A DNA stretch of 55,590 bases, from assembly GCF_003113265.1 (NCBI RefSeq), contig NZ_PUIV01000026.1, positions 1 through 55,590 of the forward strand, written 5' to 3'. A model generated the notes under the pieces. It ran no database searches, was not told where the DNA came from, and saw nothing but the letters and a program-made list of their open reading frames with translations. Shown piece by piece: positions 16,940-25,493 of this stretch (position 1 is the stretch's first letter; each line of letters opens with the position of its first letter). This stretch comes from Methylosinus sporium. GTDB taxonomy: Bacteria > Pseudomonadota > Alphaproteobacteria > Rhizobiales > Beijerinckiaceae. The translations under genes were made by a program, and so were the position numbers.

Positions 16940-17007
16940 GCCCGCCTCCTTTTCGGCGAACCGCAATGTCGCGGCGCGCTCGCAACGACGAAGATGATCC
17001 GCTGCGA

Positions 17008-17577
17008 TCAGGCTCGCGGCGGCTTCGTCTTGAAGGAATTCTTGTACCAGAGTCCGAATCCGACCAGTCCCAGCCCCGCAAAAAATGCAGCGATGGTGAT
17101 GTCGCGGCTCTCTGTCTCGCCGACCGAGAAAGGAAAGCGCGAAACATACTCTTTCGTCTCGTCATCGCTTCGCGCCTTCACCAGGCCGATGAACTTGCCC
17201 TTTTTCTTGAAGTCGTATTCGAAATTGAGCGTGCCGGTGCGATATTTCTTCGGCTGCACATAGGTCTCGGTGTTTTGCTCGAGATTCTCGTCGTCGCGCG
17301 ACTGACCGACGTCGCGCAGAATGCGGATTTCCAAATTCATGTCGCGCAGCTCGTCCTGCACGGCGTCGAGAACGATGATGGTCGGGCCGACATCGGGAAT
17401 GTCGTCACAAAATTGCTCGCGCGACTTCAGCGGCTGATAGCCGGTGAAATTCATTTGATCGGGTCCGATCTTCATCTTGCATTGGCCTTCGTCGATGCTG
17501 ACGCCGCCATGCGCCTGCGCCTGCGTCGCCAGACCGATGCTCGCAAAAATCACGGCGGCTGAAATTCGGATGATCAT
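17008..17577 (-). CDS. pmoD: PmoD-like periplasmic copper protein with C-terminal membrane helix
   Basis: A 189-residue protein. The signal peptide of about 22 residues ends AQA, so the mature protein should start with histidine (HGGVSIDEGQ). A soluble domain of about 130 residues holds Cys33-x-Met35, Met42 in MNFTGYQP and Cys57 in EQFCDDIP, then TIIVLDAV. One membrane helix (about 160-176) and a short basic tail follow. This layout and the Cys/Met pattern match the PmoD/AmoD family of methane and ammonia oxidisers, whose dimer forms a CuA-type site. GGGAGG precedes the ATG at 17577; the longer frame to 17649 lacks a signal peptide at its start. It is first in the copper module, divergent from marR. 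Confidence 0.75.
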   Translation of the reverse strand: MIIRISAAVIFASIGLATQAQAHGGVSIDEGQCKMKIGPDQMNFTGYQPLKSREQFCDDIPDVGPTIIVLDAVQDELRDMNLEIRILRDVGQSRDDENLEQNTETYVQPKKYRTGTLNFEYDFKKKGKFIGLVKARSDDETKEYVSRFPFSVGETESRDITIAAFFAGLGLVGFGLWYKNSFKTKPPRA

Positions 17578-17654
17578 GGATTCCCTCCCGGCTTCGCGCG
17601 TCGTTCGCGCGCATGTTTTTTTTGCGAGCCGCCGCCGCCCGTCGCTCAATCGTT

Positions 17655-17684
17655 ATACGACGGATATATATCGTATAGCGATAT
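17655..17684. promoter_or_regulatory. Overlapping inverted repeats between pmoD-like gene and marR
   Basis: An A+T-rich island in GC-rich surroundings. ATACGA (17655-17660) is mirrored by TCGTAT (17671-17676), and ATATCG (17668-17673) by CGATAT (17679-17684). It lies about 80 bases upstream of the pmoD-like ATG and 124 bases before the marR ATG. MarR proteins bind such short palindromes in divergent promoters, so this is a likely operator overlapping a promoter. Binding itself is inferred. Confidence 0.5.
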
Positions 17685-17807
17685 AAATGCAAGACCGTTC
17701 TGCGCCCCCACGGATGCGCGCCCCGGCGGACGCCTTGACCGCGCGCAGGGCGAAGGCCATCATGCGCTTTCGGCCGGGGAAGGCCGGATGCGGGGAGAGC
17801 AAAAACA

Positions 17808-18305
17808 ATGTCGACGGCGCTCGAGAGCCGCGCTCAGGAAGCCGACGAAAGCCGTCCCTCCGAGGAAGAGCTTCGCGCGCTCGCGAATTTCCGCTATGCG
17901 CTACGGCAATTTCTCGCATTCAGCGAGCAGGCGGCGGCCGACGTCGGCCTCACCATGCAGCGCTATCAGGCTCTGCTCGCCATAAAAACCTTTCGCGCCG
18001 GCGCGCATATCAGCGTCGGCGAACTCGCCGAGCAATTGCTGATCCGCGACCACAGCGCCGCGGAGCTGGTGTCGCGTCTCGAGCAGGCCAAGCTCGTCAA
18101 ACGCAAGAACGACCCTCTCGATCGGCGCCGCTCGCTCCTCGTGCTGACGACGCTCGGCGACCGCCGGCTTTCGCAGCTCGCTTTCGTGCATCTCCGCAAG
18201 CTGCGCGCCGATAGAAGCGCCTTTCTGCGTCTCTTCGAGACAGAGCACGCGGGGGACGAAGCGGCGCAGGGTATTGCGCCCGACGAGCCGGCGCAACGCC
18301 GATGA
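17808..18305 (+). CDS. MarR-family winged-helix transcriptional regulator
   Basis: A 165-residue protein with the MarR fold: an N-terminal dimerisation helix (about 20-45), LTMQRYQALLAI, the recognition-helix region HISVGELAEQLLIRDHSAAE, and the wing with DPLDRRRSLLVLTTLG (the DRR signature). The ligand is unknown. It faces the pmoD-like gene across a region with inverted repeats and overlaps the next gene by ATGA, so it probably controls itself and perhaps the copper genes. The C-terminal ~25 residues are a low-complexity acidic tail not needed for the fold. Confidence 0.85.
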   Translation: MSTALESRAQEADESRPSEEELRALANFRYALRQFLAFSEQAAADVGLTMQRYQALLAIKTFRAGAHISVGELAEQLLIRDHSAAELVSRLEQAKLVKRKNDPLDRRRSLLVLTTLGDRRLSQLAFVHLRKLRADRSAFLRLFETEHAGDEAAQGIAPDEPAQRR

Positions 18306-18673
18306 GACGCGCCGGCCGTCTCGCACTCTCGCTTTCGCTTCTATTCGCATCGCTCTGCGACGCGGCTGCGGCGCAGGAAGCAGCGATGCGCCCCAATTTA
18401 TTCATCAAGCGCGGCGCCGTCGTCTGCCAGCGGCGACAAGATGTGATGAAGATCGAGCGCGCGACCAACAGTCTGCGCTATTTCGGCCAGCTTCGCGCGC
18501 TCGTCGCCGAGGGACGCTGCCGACGCTCTGTCGAGCGCGAAAAAATCGTCGCGATCGAACAAATCGAGCGGCATTCGATCGCCTCGATCCGAACCGACGA
18601 AAAGCCCGACGCCATTCGGTGGATCTCGGCGCGCGGCATTCGGCAGATCGAGCGCCGCTGGCGCCGTCGCTAG
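18302..18673 (+). CDS. Small secreted basic protein coupled to marR
   Basis: A 123-residue protein with a signal peptide (MRRAGRLALSLSLLFASLCDAAAA, cleavage near AAAAQ). The mature part is basic with two cysteines (VVCQRR, EGRCRR) that could form a disulfide, and ends RRWRRR. Its ATG overlaps the marR stop (ATGA), so translation is likely coupled. No domain is recognised. It may be a sensor accessory or an effector of the MarR circuit; this is only from position. Confidence 0.6.
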   Translation: MRRAGRLALSLSLLFASLCDAAAAQEAAMRPNLFIKRGAVVCQRRQDVMKIERATNSLRYFGQLRALVAEGRCRRSVEREKIVAIEQIERHSIASIRTDEKPDAIRWISARGIRQIERRWRRR

Positions 18674-18827
18674 AATCGCTCTGTGCTTCATCGAAACGCA
18701 GAAAGATCCGAGCTCTCGTTTCGACGCGTCTCCAACGCCGAACCGGCCTCCCGCTTCGGCTGGAAGCGCTGGCGAGCGCCTCCCGGAGCCGTCTCGAGAC
18801 GACGACTCCGAGTGACGAGCGGCCGGA

Positions 18828-19526
18828 TCAAGGCTGCGACGACGACCAAGGACGCATGAAACTCAGCACGGTCGCACTCAGCGTGCTGCCGGTGAGCACG
18901 ACGGTCGCGCCGAGCGCCAGAAGAGCGACGAGATTGAGCACGAGATCATTGGTGTTTCCCGCGACAGCGAGAACGCCGAGCACGATCGCGGCCAGACCGG
19001 CGAGCGCCTGAATGCCCGCAGAGCCAGAGGCCATCTCGCTCGCCAGAAACTCGCCGCTGAGGTTCTGCGATGGCGTGGCTTCGCTCTTCGCCTGCGCGTG
19101 GCGCAGCGTGTAGAGATGCCACACCGCATTGCTGCTGAGCACGAGCGCAGTGCCGAAAGCGATCGCCGCGATCGGCGTCAGAACGCCGGAGTTGATGCCG
19201 AGAAGCGAGAGCACGCCGAGCACAATTCCCGCCGCTCCGACGAGGAAGACAGCCGAGAGGCCGCCGGCGCCGAAATGTTCGAAATTCCCGGATTTCGCGC
19301 CCGCGGGGAAGATGATCTGCGCATATTCGGACAGCATAGCGCCGCCTTGAATGAGCAGAGCGACGCCGAACACGATCGTCGCGATTCCGGCCATGAGCGG
19401 CGGATTGACTCCGGCGAGCCCACAAACGGCGAGGACTATTGTTGCGATGCCTCCCACCGCATCGACGAGACCGCCATAAACTGCAGCGTTTTCTTGCGCT
19501 GTCGCCTCTCGGAAGGTCATGGACAT
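18828..19526 (-). CDS. Multi-pass membrane protein, HdeD-like in layout
   Basis: A 232-residue integral membrane protein with about six helices in two similar halves: GGIATIVLAVCGLAG and AGIATIVFGVALLIQGG in the first half, GLAAIVLGVLAVAG near the end. The repeated GI/LAAIVLGVLA theme resembles small HdeD/DUF308-type proteins. A polar loop near 145-170 carries LRHAQAKSEATPSQN. GGAGAG eight bases or less before the ATG at 19526 fixes the start and rejects the longer frame. Function unknown; related proteins are linked to stress but that cannot be shown here. Confidence 0.6.
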   Translation of the reverse strand: MSMTFREATAQENAAVYGGLVDAVGGIATIVLAVCGLAGVNPPLMAGIATIVFGVALLIQGGAMLSEYAQIIFPAGAKSGNFEHFGAGGLSAVFLVGAAGIVLGVLSLLGINSGVLTPIAAIAFGTALVLSSNAVWHLYTLRHAQAKSEATPSQNLSGEFLASEMASGSAGIQALAGLAAIVLGVLAVAGNTNDLVLNLVALLALGATVVLTGSTLSATVLSFMRPWSSSQP

Positions 19527-19744
19527 GAGGACTCTCCATTCCTGCAGCCCGGTTGCAACCCCGCGATCCATCTAGTTGCGCTGGCCGAGCCGGCAAGAGC
19601 GACGATCGCGCCGTCGCCGAAAGCGTCGCCGATCCGTGCGCCGACATCGATCGAGGCGCAGGAACCAATCCGCTTTGAACGTGTTCAGGGGAGTTGGGGA
19701 TTTGTTTTGTCGGGCGGATGGCCCCATTGGCGACGGAGGGCGTG

Positions 19745-20206
19745 ATGAAATACAGAACTCTCGAAGAAATAACTAAACTTGCAGGAGTCGAGCCCGTCGA
19801 GGCGCGGCGCGAGCAAGCCTCGCTGCGGCGCGCTCGATTGCAGCGGCTCGCGACTTTGATCGAAGCGCATGTCGGACGCATCCGCCTCTTCTCGATGATG
19901 GAATACGTGCCCGTGAAGGAGCGGATCAAGCTGCGGCAGGACGAGTCGCCGCTGTACATCGCCTTTCGTGACGCGCAATTTCGTGAGCAGGGCTTGAAAG
20001 GCGACCGTCTCGGCGACGCGATCGATTTCTTCCAGCTGTCCATGCGGGAGGCGCATCACATTTTCTGCGATTGCAATTATTCCGGCGCGATCACGCCCGG
20101 CGCAGTCGCCGCCCGCGCGCGCTCGATCGCCGAAAAGAAATCGCTCGGCGAGCTGTGGCGCAGCTTCACGCAGCTTCTCGGCCTCTGGCGTCTCGGACCG
20201 GCGTAA
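19745..20206 (+). CDS. Hypothetical cytoplasmic protein
   Basis: A 153-residue, mostly helical, charged protein without signal or membrane segment. Notable pieces are LEEITKLAGVEPVEAR at the start, a central MMEYVPVKERIKLRQDESPLYIAF, and a FCDCNYSG segment with two cysteines near 112-118. GGAGG ahead of the ATG at 19745 supports this start over the longer frame from 19694. It converges with the deacetylase gene (stops 21 bases apart). No family is recognised. Confidence 0.55.
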   Translation: MKYRTLEEITKLAGVEPVEARREQASLRRARLQRLATLIEAHVGRIRLFSMMEYVPVKERIKLRQDESPLYIAFRDAQFREQGLKGDRLGDAIDFFQLSMREAHHIFCDCNYSGAITPGAVAARARSIAEKKSLGELWRSFTQLLGLWRLGPA

Positions 20207-20227
20207 CGCCCGGCGCCGCGCCAAAAG

Positions 20228-21283
20228 TCAGGCCGCCATGACGCGGCGGCCTGCGTTCATCAGGGCGAAAGGCGCGCCGGACAAAAGAATGTCCAGCGCG
20301 GCGAGCGATTGATGCCGTCCGTTCACCGAGAGCCGCGGCAGCGCCAGGAGATGATCGCAGTGCGCGGGAAAAATCATGCCCGGACGCGTCGTCGCCGCGC
20401 TCGCGAAGCCGAGCAGCGCGGCGAGCTCGAACTCTCTTCGTCCCGCCGACGTCGGATCGCCGACCGGATAGCAAAAATGCCGAACCGGACGCTCCAGCTC
20501 GGATTCTATGCGCAGCCGACTCTCGGTCATCTCATAGATCGCCGCAGCGCAATCGACCTTGGCGAGCCGAGCGTGGGTGACGGAATGCGCGCCGACCGTC
20601 GCCAGTTCGTGACGCGAAAGCGCGCGCAGCTCGCTCCATCCGAGGCACAGGCGCCGCGTCAGCGCCAGAGGCTCGAGCCGCGCCTCGGCGGAGAGCGCGG
20701 TGACGACGCGCAGCAGCTCCGCCTCGTCCCCGGCGCGCAATTGCGCATAGATTTCTGCGAAAGCGGCGCGCTTTTCTTCCGCCGTCGCCGCGGCGCGCGA
20801 GACCCGCTTGCCGCCCGCGACGACGTCGACGCGATCGAGACGGCGGACCGCCTCCTCGAGCTCGACCCACCATAGCCGCGCCGACGCATCGGCGTAGCCG
20901 GCGGTGATATAGAGCGTGAAAGGCGCGCCATGGCGCTCCAGCACGGGCAGCGCATGTTCGACGAAATCCCGATAGCCGTCGTCGAAGGTGAGCACGGCGA
21001 AGGGCGCCGCCGAAGCGCCGTCACGCAGCCGCGTGAGCGCCGTCTCCAGAGAGACGATCGCAACGCCGCGCTGGCGCAGCCATAAGATCAGCGCGTTCAA
21101 GAACTCCGGGGTGATCTCCAGCGGCTGATTGGGCTCGAAAGCCTGCTCGAGCCGCGGCCGCACGCGATGAAACATCAAAATCGCGCCGAGTCCGCGCGTA
21201 AACGGCTCGGCCAGCCGATGAGCGCCGCTCGCGCGGAAAAACTCCATCCCCGCCTCGATCGCAAATCGACGCCATTTCGTCAT
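20228..21283 (-). CDS. Polysaccharide deacetylase (NodB/CE4 family)
   Basis: A protein of about 351 residues with the CE4 signatures: LTFDDGYRD (first catalytic Asp and metal Asp) and GAHSVTHARL (metal histidines, HxxxH), plus HFCYPVGD downstream. CE4 enzymes remove N- or O-acetyl groups from sugars such as GlcNAc polymers. No signal peptide is obvious, so the site of action is unclear; some GT-associated members act in the cytoplasm. It opens the exopolysaccharide region and is divergent from the FemAB-like gene. The ATG at 21283 has GGGAGG upstream and is preferred over the frame start at 21370. Confidence 0.85.
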   Translation of the reverse strand: MTKWRRFAIEAGMEFFRASGAHRLAEPFTRGLGAILMFHRVRPRLEQAFEPNQPLEITPEFLNALILWLRQRGVAIVSLETALTRLRDGASAAPFAVLTFDDGYRDFVEHALPVLERHGAPFTLYITAGYADASARLWWVELEEAVRRLDRVDVVAGGKRVSRAAATAEEKRAAFAEIYAQLRAGDEAELLRVVTALSAEARLEPLALTRRLCLGWSELRALSRHELATVGAHSVTHARLAKVDCAAAIYEMTESRLRIESELERPVRHFCYPVGDPTSAGRREFELAALLGFASAATTRPGMIFPAHCDHLLALPRLSVNGRHQSLAALDILLSGAPFALMNAGRRVMAA

Positions 21284-21392
21284 AGCCGCGCCTCCCGCGC
21301 TATTTTTCTCATCCCGCACCATCTCGAGGTCTCGTTGACCTTTCCTTGCTAGTGTCGCGAAGAAGCGCAAACATCAGCAATGCGGCGGCGGT

Positions 21393-22544
21393 ATGGTTAA
21401 CGCAAGAGCAGAAAACGTCATGGAGCTTTCGCGGTTCGAGGCGGCGGTCGACGACATCTCGCTCGACGTCTTCTCTTCTTTCGAAGACGCGCGCGACGAT
21501 TGGGAGACGCTCTTCGCCAATGCGCCGGCGAGCGCCTATCAATCTTTCGGCTTCGCGCGCGATTGGTTTCAGGCCTTCGGCCGCGCCCGCGGCCTCGAGC
21601 CGATGATCGTCGTCGCGCGCAACTCCGCCGGCGTGCGCCCGCTCGCGCTTCTCGCGCTCGGCGTTTCGCGCCACGGGCCGCTGCGGATCGCGCAATTCCT
21701 CGGCGGCAAGGAGAGCAATTTCAATCTCGGTCTCTTCGCCGCCGACGCGCGCCTCGACGCGGCCGCGATCCGCGCCGCGTTGCGCCGCGCCGCGCATTCG
21801 GCGGGCGTCGATCTCTATCACCTCGGCAATCAGCCGCTCGCCTTCGATGGCGTCGCCAATCCGCTCGCTTTGCTCGGCGCGACTCCGAGCCCGAGCTTCG
21901 CCTATGGGACGAGCCTGCCCGTGACAGTGAGCGAGCTCGACGCGCGCTTCTCGAGCGATGCGCGCAAGAAGCTGCGCAAGAAGCAAGCGCGGCTCGACAA
22001 AATGGGCGCGCTCGTCTTCGAGCATCGCGCGACGGGCGCGCGCGCGGGAGAGATTCTCGAGGCGCTTCTCACGCAAAAGGCCGAGCGATTGCAGGCCCCC
22101 TCCTTCGCGAAGGACGCCATGCGCGACTTTGTGCTCGGTCTCTGCGGCGGCGCGCTCGAGGCTCACGCCGTGACGCTGGACGGACGCATCATCGCGACCT
22201 ATGCCGGCTTCACCCATCGCGGGCGCTTTTCGGCGATGCTCAATTCCTTCGTGGCGGATGAAGAAATCGCGCGTTCGTCGCCGGGCGATCTGCTGCTGCA
22301 TTCGCTGCTGCGCGATCTCGTCGCGCGCGGCGTCACGCGTTTCGATCTCGGCGTCGGCGAAGCGCGCTATAAGAACGCCGTCTGCGACGAGACGATCGCT
22401 CTGGTCGATGCGCTCATTCCCGTGACGCCGCTCGGCGCGCTCGCCGCGCCGATCCTTTCCGCGCTCACGCGCGCAAAACGCGCCGTGAAGCAGAATCCGC
22501 GCCTCCTCGCTTCGCTCACGCGGCTGCGCCGCCTCGCGCGGTAG
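21393..22544 (+). CDS. FemAB/BioF2-like GNAT acetyltransferase of polysaccharide locus
   Basis: A 383-residue protein of the CelD/BioF2-like (Acetyltransf_6) type often found in exopolysaccharide clusters. The N-terminal half has WETLFANAPASAYQSFGF. The C-terminal GNAT half has SDARKKLRKKQARL, then GRIIATYAGF and FDLGVGEARYKNA, the segment that ends the fold in this family. It probably transfers an acyl or aminoacyl group to a sugar or lipid-linked oligosaccharide; the donor is unknown. It converges with the Wzz gene, the two stops being only about 4 bases apart. An internal ATG at 21420 is an alternative start. Confidence 0.75.
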   Translation: MVNARAENVMELSRFEAAVDDISLDVFSSFEDARDDWETLFANAPASAYQSFGFARDWFQAFGRARGLEPMIVVARNSAGVRPLALLALGVSRHGPLRIAQFLGGKESNFNLGLFAADARLDAAAIRAALRRAAHSAGVDLYHLGNQPLAFDGVANPLALLGATPSPSFAYGTSLPVTVSELDARFSSDARKKLRKKQARLDKMGALVFEHRATGARAGEILEALLTQKAERLQAPSFAKDAMRDFVLGLCGGALEAHAVTLDGRIIATYAGFTHRGRFSAMLNSFVADEEIARSSPGDLLLHSLLRDLVARGVTRFDLGVGEARYKNAVCDETIALVDALIPVTPLGALAAPILSALTRAKRAVKQNPRLLASLTRLRRLAR

Positions 22545-22547
22545 GGC

Positions 22548-24725
22548 TCAGGCGGCGGAAGCGTCGGCGGCGCTCTCCTCCTCGAGCAGGTAAGCGTCGG
22601 AGACGCCGGCCTGCGCCAGCTCGTCGATCACCGCCTCCGCAGCGAGCTCGGCGCCGCTCACCAGCACAATGTCGAATGAGGGCGCGAGAAACATCGCGCG
22701 CTCATAGTCGCGCGTCGCGAAAACGATGAAATCATAAGTCTGCGCCAGCGCCTCGAGCACGGGCTCGACGTCTTGATCATACTCCGCGGCGGAGCGGCCG
22801 CCCGGCATGACATGCAGGCGCGACTCCTGATCGCGATGAATCGCCTCGCCGAAGGTCGCGGCTCCGCTGGCGAGATCGGCGAGTCCGAGCGGCCGCGCGC
22901 GCTCGAGATCGGGAATGAGCCGATCATAAAGTCGCCCTTGCGCCTGCGCATCGGCCGCCACGATTATGGCGAGGCCGCGCCGCGCCAGAGCGCGCGACAA
23001 TGTCACGGCGCTGTCGAAGCTGCATTCGGCGTCGGCGCAGCCGACCATCAAAACTTTCACCGAAAGCGTCGCCATGCGCGCTGCGTCGATCTTGCCGACG
23101 ATGCCCGAACGAAATGTCCGCGGCGAGCGATTCTCGAGCTCCGGCGTGCGCCGCTCGGGAGCGAGGGCGAGGCTCGTCCGCGGCTCGTCCTCCTCTTCGG
23201 GCTCGTCGAAAACAGGCTCGCGCCGGCGCGCCGCGATGCGAATCTGCGACGGCGCCTCGAGCGCCTCCTCCTCGGGCGGAGCCGGAAGCGGCGCCGGCCC
23301 GAGGAGGCGCGCGCGTCCGCTGAGCAGCTCGATCGCGACGATCGAGCCGGCCGAGAGAACAAAGGCGGCGATCGTCGCGAAGGCGGTGATCGGAACCTTT
23401 TTCGGGAAGGAGGGAATCGGCGGCGCCACGGCGCGCTGAATGACGCGCGCGTCGGCGGGCGAGGCCTTCGGCCCTTCGCGCGCCAGCGCTTCTTGATATT
23501 TTGCCGAATCCGCCTCGAGCTGGTCTTTGAGCACGCGCGCGGCGCGCTCGAGCTCGCGCAATTGCACCTCATCCGCGCCCGCCGCGCCGGCGACACGCTT
23601 TTGCTCCTCCATCGCGCGGGCCAGATTTTCGACGCGCGCGGAAGCGATATGGGCCTCATTCTCCAGCGTGCGCGCGGTGCGCTCGGCGGCTCGGCGCCAA
23701 TCGGCGTCGAGATCGGCGAGCTGCGCCTGCAGCTCCTTTATGCGCGGATGGCCGGGCAGCAGCGTGCGCGATTCGAGCGCGAGCTGAGCGCGCAGCGACA
23801 CGCGCTGCTCGCCGATGCGGCGGATCATCTCATTATTGGCGACATCGGGAATCTCGCCGACGCGATTTTGCCGCAGCATGTCGCGCACGAGCCTGCCCTT
23901 GGCCTCGGCGTCCGCCTGGGCGGTGCGCGAAATGGAGAGCTGATTGGCGAGATCGCCGAGCTGCTGCGTGGCGATCGTCATATTGTTCGTGCCGGCGAAG
24001 AGGCCCGAACGCGAGCGGAAAGCCTCCACCTTGGCCTCGGCTCTGCTCAGTCGCTCGCGCAGATCGGCGACCAGCGGGCTCAGCGATTGCGCGGCGTCGC
24101 GCGCATTCTCGCGCTTCGCCTCGCGCTGAATGTCGATATAGAAGGAGGCGATTGCGTTGGCCGCCCGCGCCGCGAGATCGGGATCGCGGGACGAAAATTC
24201 GATCTGCAGCACGCGCGTCTTGGTCGGCGAGAGCACGAGCAATTTGTCGAAATATGCGTCCAACATGCGCTCTTCCGGCGCGAGCTTGGACGGATCCCGG
24301 CTCAGCCCCAGCATGACGCCGATCTTCGCGCCGAGCCCGAGGCCATTGGCGATCGGATCGAACTCCGTATTGCCCTGGAGATCGAGCGACTTCAGCACGC
24401 GGCGCGCGAGATCGCGCGAGGTGAGCATTTGAATCTGGCTCTGCACCGCCTCGGCGTCCGGCGCCGCGGTGGGATCGGCGCGCTCCTTGTCGGCGCGCGT
24501 CAGATAGCTCTCCTGATTCTCGAGCAGGACACGCGCTTCGGCCGTGTAGCGCGGCTTGACGACATTGACGAAGACCAGAGCGCCGAGAAAAGCCGCGAGC
24601 GTCACGCCGATCACGATGCGACGGCGCCGCGACAAGGCGCCGGCGATCTGCCCGAGATCGATCTCGCCATTCGAGATCTCGCCCCGGACGCTTCCCGCGT
24701 CGTCGTGAGAGTGGCCGAAACTCAT
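22548..24725 (-). CDS. Exopolysaccharide polymerisation/transport protein (Wzz/GumC) with degenerate kinase domain
   Basis: A 725-residue protein. It has a cytoplasmic N-tail, TM1 (about 36-56), a Wzz periplasmic domain, long coiled coil (about 200-425), TM2 (about 446-466), a proline/acid-rich linker and a C-terminal domain (about 550-715) related to BY-kinases (MRP/ParA-like). In that domain the expected Walker A (GxxGxGKT) reads VGCADAECSF, without Lys or Thr, and no C-terminal tyrosine cluster is present, so kinase activity is unlikely. Such proteins set chain length with a Wza exporter, encoded divergently next door. AAGGAG precedes the ATG at 24725. Confidence 0.87.
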   Translation of the reverse strand: MSFGHSHDDAGSVRGEISNGEIDLGQIAGALSRRRRIVIGVTLAAFLGALVFVNVVKPRYTAEARVLLENQESYLTRADKERADPTAAPDAEAVQSQIQMLTSRDLARRVLKSLDLQGNTEFDPIANGLGLGAKIGVMLGLSRDPSKLAPEERMLDAYFDKLLVLSPTKTRVLQIEFSSRDPDLAARAANAIASFYIDIQREAKRENARDAAQSLSPLVADLRERLSRAEAKVEAFRSRSGLFAGTNNMTIATQQLGDLANQLSISRTAQADAEAKGRLVRDMLRQNRVGEIPDVANNEMIRRIGEQRVSLRAQLALESRTLLPGHPRIKELQAQLADLDADWRRAAERTARTLENEAHIASARVENLARAMEEQKRVAGAAGADEVQLRELERAARVLKDQLEADSAKYQEALAREGPKASPADARVIQRAVAPPIPSFPKKVPITAFATIAAFVLSAGSIVAIELLSGRARLLGPAPLPAPPEEEALEAPSQIRIAARRREPVFDEPEEEDEPRTSLALAPERRTPELENRSPRTFRSGIVGKIDAARMATLSVKVLMVGCADAECSFDSAVTLSRALARRGLAIIVAADAQAQGRLYDRLIPDLERARPLGLADLASGAATFGEAIHRDQESRLHVMPGGRSAAEYDQDVEPVLEALAQTYDFIVFATRDYERAMFLAPSFDIVLVSGAELAAEAVIDELAQAGVSDAYLLEEESAADASAA

Positions 24726-24917
24726 CTGCGAACTCCTTGTAGCGCACAGACCATGTACAGAGATTATGGTTTCCGCGGGGTTAACCACGGCGACACGGCG
24801 CCCTCGTCGTGGCGATCCGCGTAACGGAGCGTCCAATCAGGCTTTGTTAACCATAGGCCGTTAAAAAATTTCCGCGGAACGTCGTTCTTAAGCTGTTCCT
24901 CGAGCCCGAGATTCTAA
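24726..24917. promoter_or_regulatory. Divergent promoter region of the exopolysaccharide genes
   Basis: 192 bases between the wzz-like and wza-like starts, with A+T-rich patches. GTTAACCA occurs at 24780-24787 and 24846-24853, and TTTCCGCGG at 24770-24778 and 24869-24877. An inverted TATGGTT/AACCATA pair lies at 24765-24771 and 24849-24855. The repeated blocks suggest a shared regulator binding in both directions; no binding protein can be named. Confidence 0.45.
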
Positions 24918-25484
24918 ATGCCGAGATATGGCTTTCTCCTATTCTGGCTGATGATGTGCGCGACATTGTCGAGCTGCGCCCTGCCCGGCGCCTATGTTCC
25001 AGAGCTGCTGGCGTCCTCGACCGAGGAGCCCTACACGCTCGCGGCCGGCGACCGGCTTCGCGTCATCGTGTTCGGCCAGGACGCGATCTCCAACAGCTAC
25101 ACTGTCGACGGCTCCGGCCATATTGCGATGCCGCTCATCGGCATCGTGCCGGCGGCCGGCCTCACGACCCAGATGCTGCAACATGAAATCGCCGCACGTT
25201 TGCGCAACGGATTCATCCGCGACCCCCGCGTCTCGGTGGAAGTCGAGGCGTATCGGCCTTTCTTCGTGCTCGGAGAAGTGATGACCGCCGGACAATTTCC
25301 ATTCGTCGAGGGTCTCACCGTGCAGAAGGCCATCGCCATAGCCGGCGGCTTCAGCCCGCGCGGCTATCAAGGCGAGGTGGATCTGACGCGCGACTTCGGC
25401 GGCGTCTCGGTCACCGGCCGCGTGCCCCTGCTGCAAGCGGTTCGGCCCGGAGACACGATCACGGTTCGCGAGCGGATATTTTAA
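24918..25484 (+). CDS. Polysaccharide export lipoprotein (Wza/GumB family)
   Basis: A 188-residue protein with a lipoprotein signal ending LSSC (lipid-modified Cys near residue 21). The polysaccharide export domain (YTLAAGDRLRVIVFGQ, then SGHIAMPLIG) and an SLBB-like segment follow (FFVLGEVMTAGQFPFVEGLTV, AIAGGFSP). It forms the outer-membrane part of the export channel. It is short compared with E. coli Wza, as in GumB-type exporters without the C-terminal membrane helix. The next gene, a glycosyltransferase, begins 9 bases later, so they form an operon with the sugar transferase gene. Confidence 0.9.
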   Translation: MPRYGFLLFWLMMCATLSSCALPGAYVPELLASSTEEPYTLAAGDRLRVIVFGQDAISNSYTVDGSGHIAMPLIGIVPAAGLTTQMLQHEIAARLRNGFIRDPRVSVEVEAYRPFFVLGEVMTAGQFPFVEGLTVQKAIAIAGGFSPRGYQGEVDLTRDFGGVSVTGRVPLLQAVRPGDTITVRERIF

Positions 25485-25493
25485 AGACGGAAG

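Noticed and set aside
16337-17577. Considered as an LPMO or a PmoB fragment because of the mature N-terminal His
   Set aside because: The domains match PCuAC and PmoD-like proteins. The LPMO fold features and the PmoB second domain and helices are absent.
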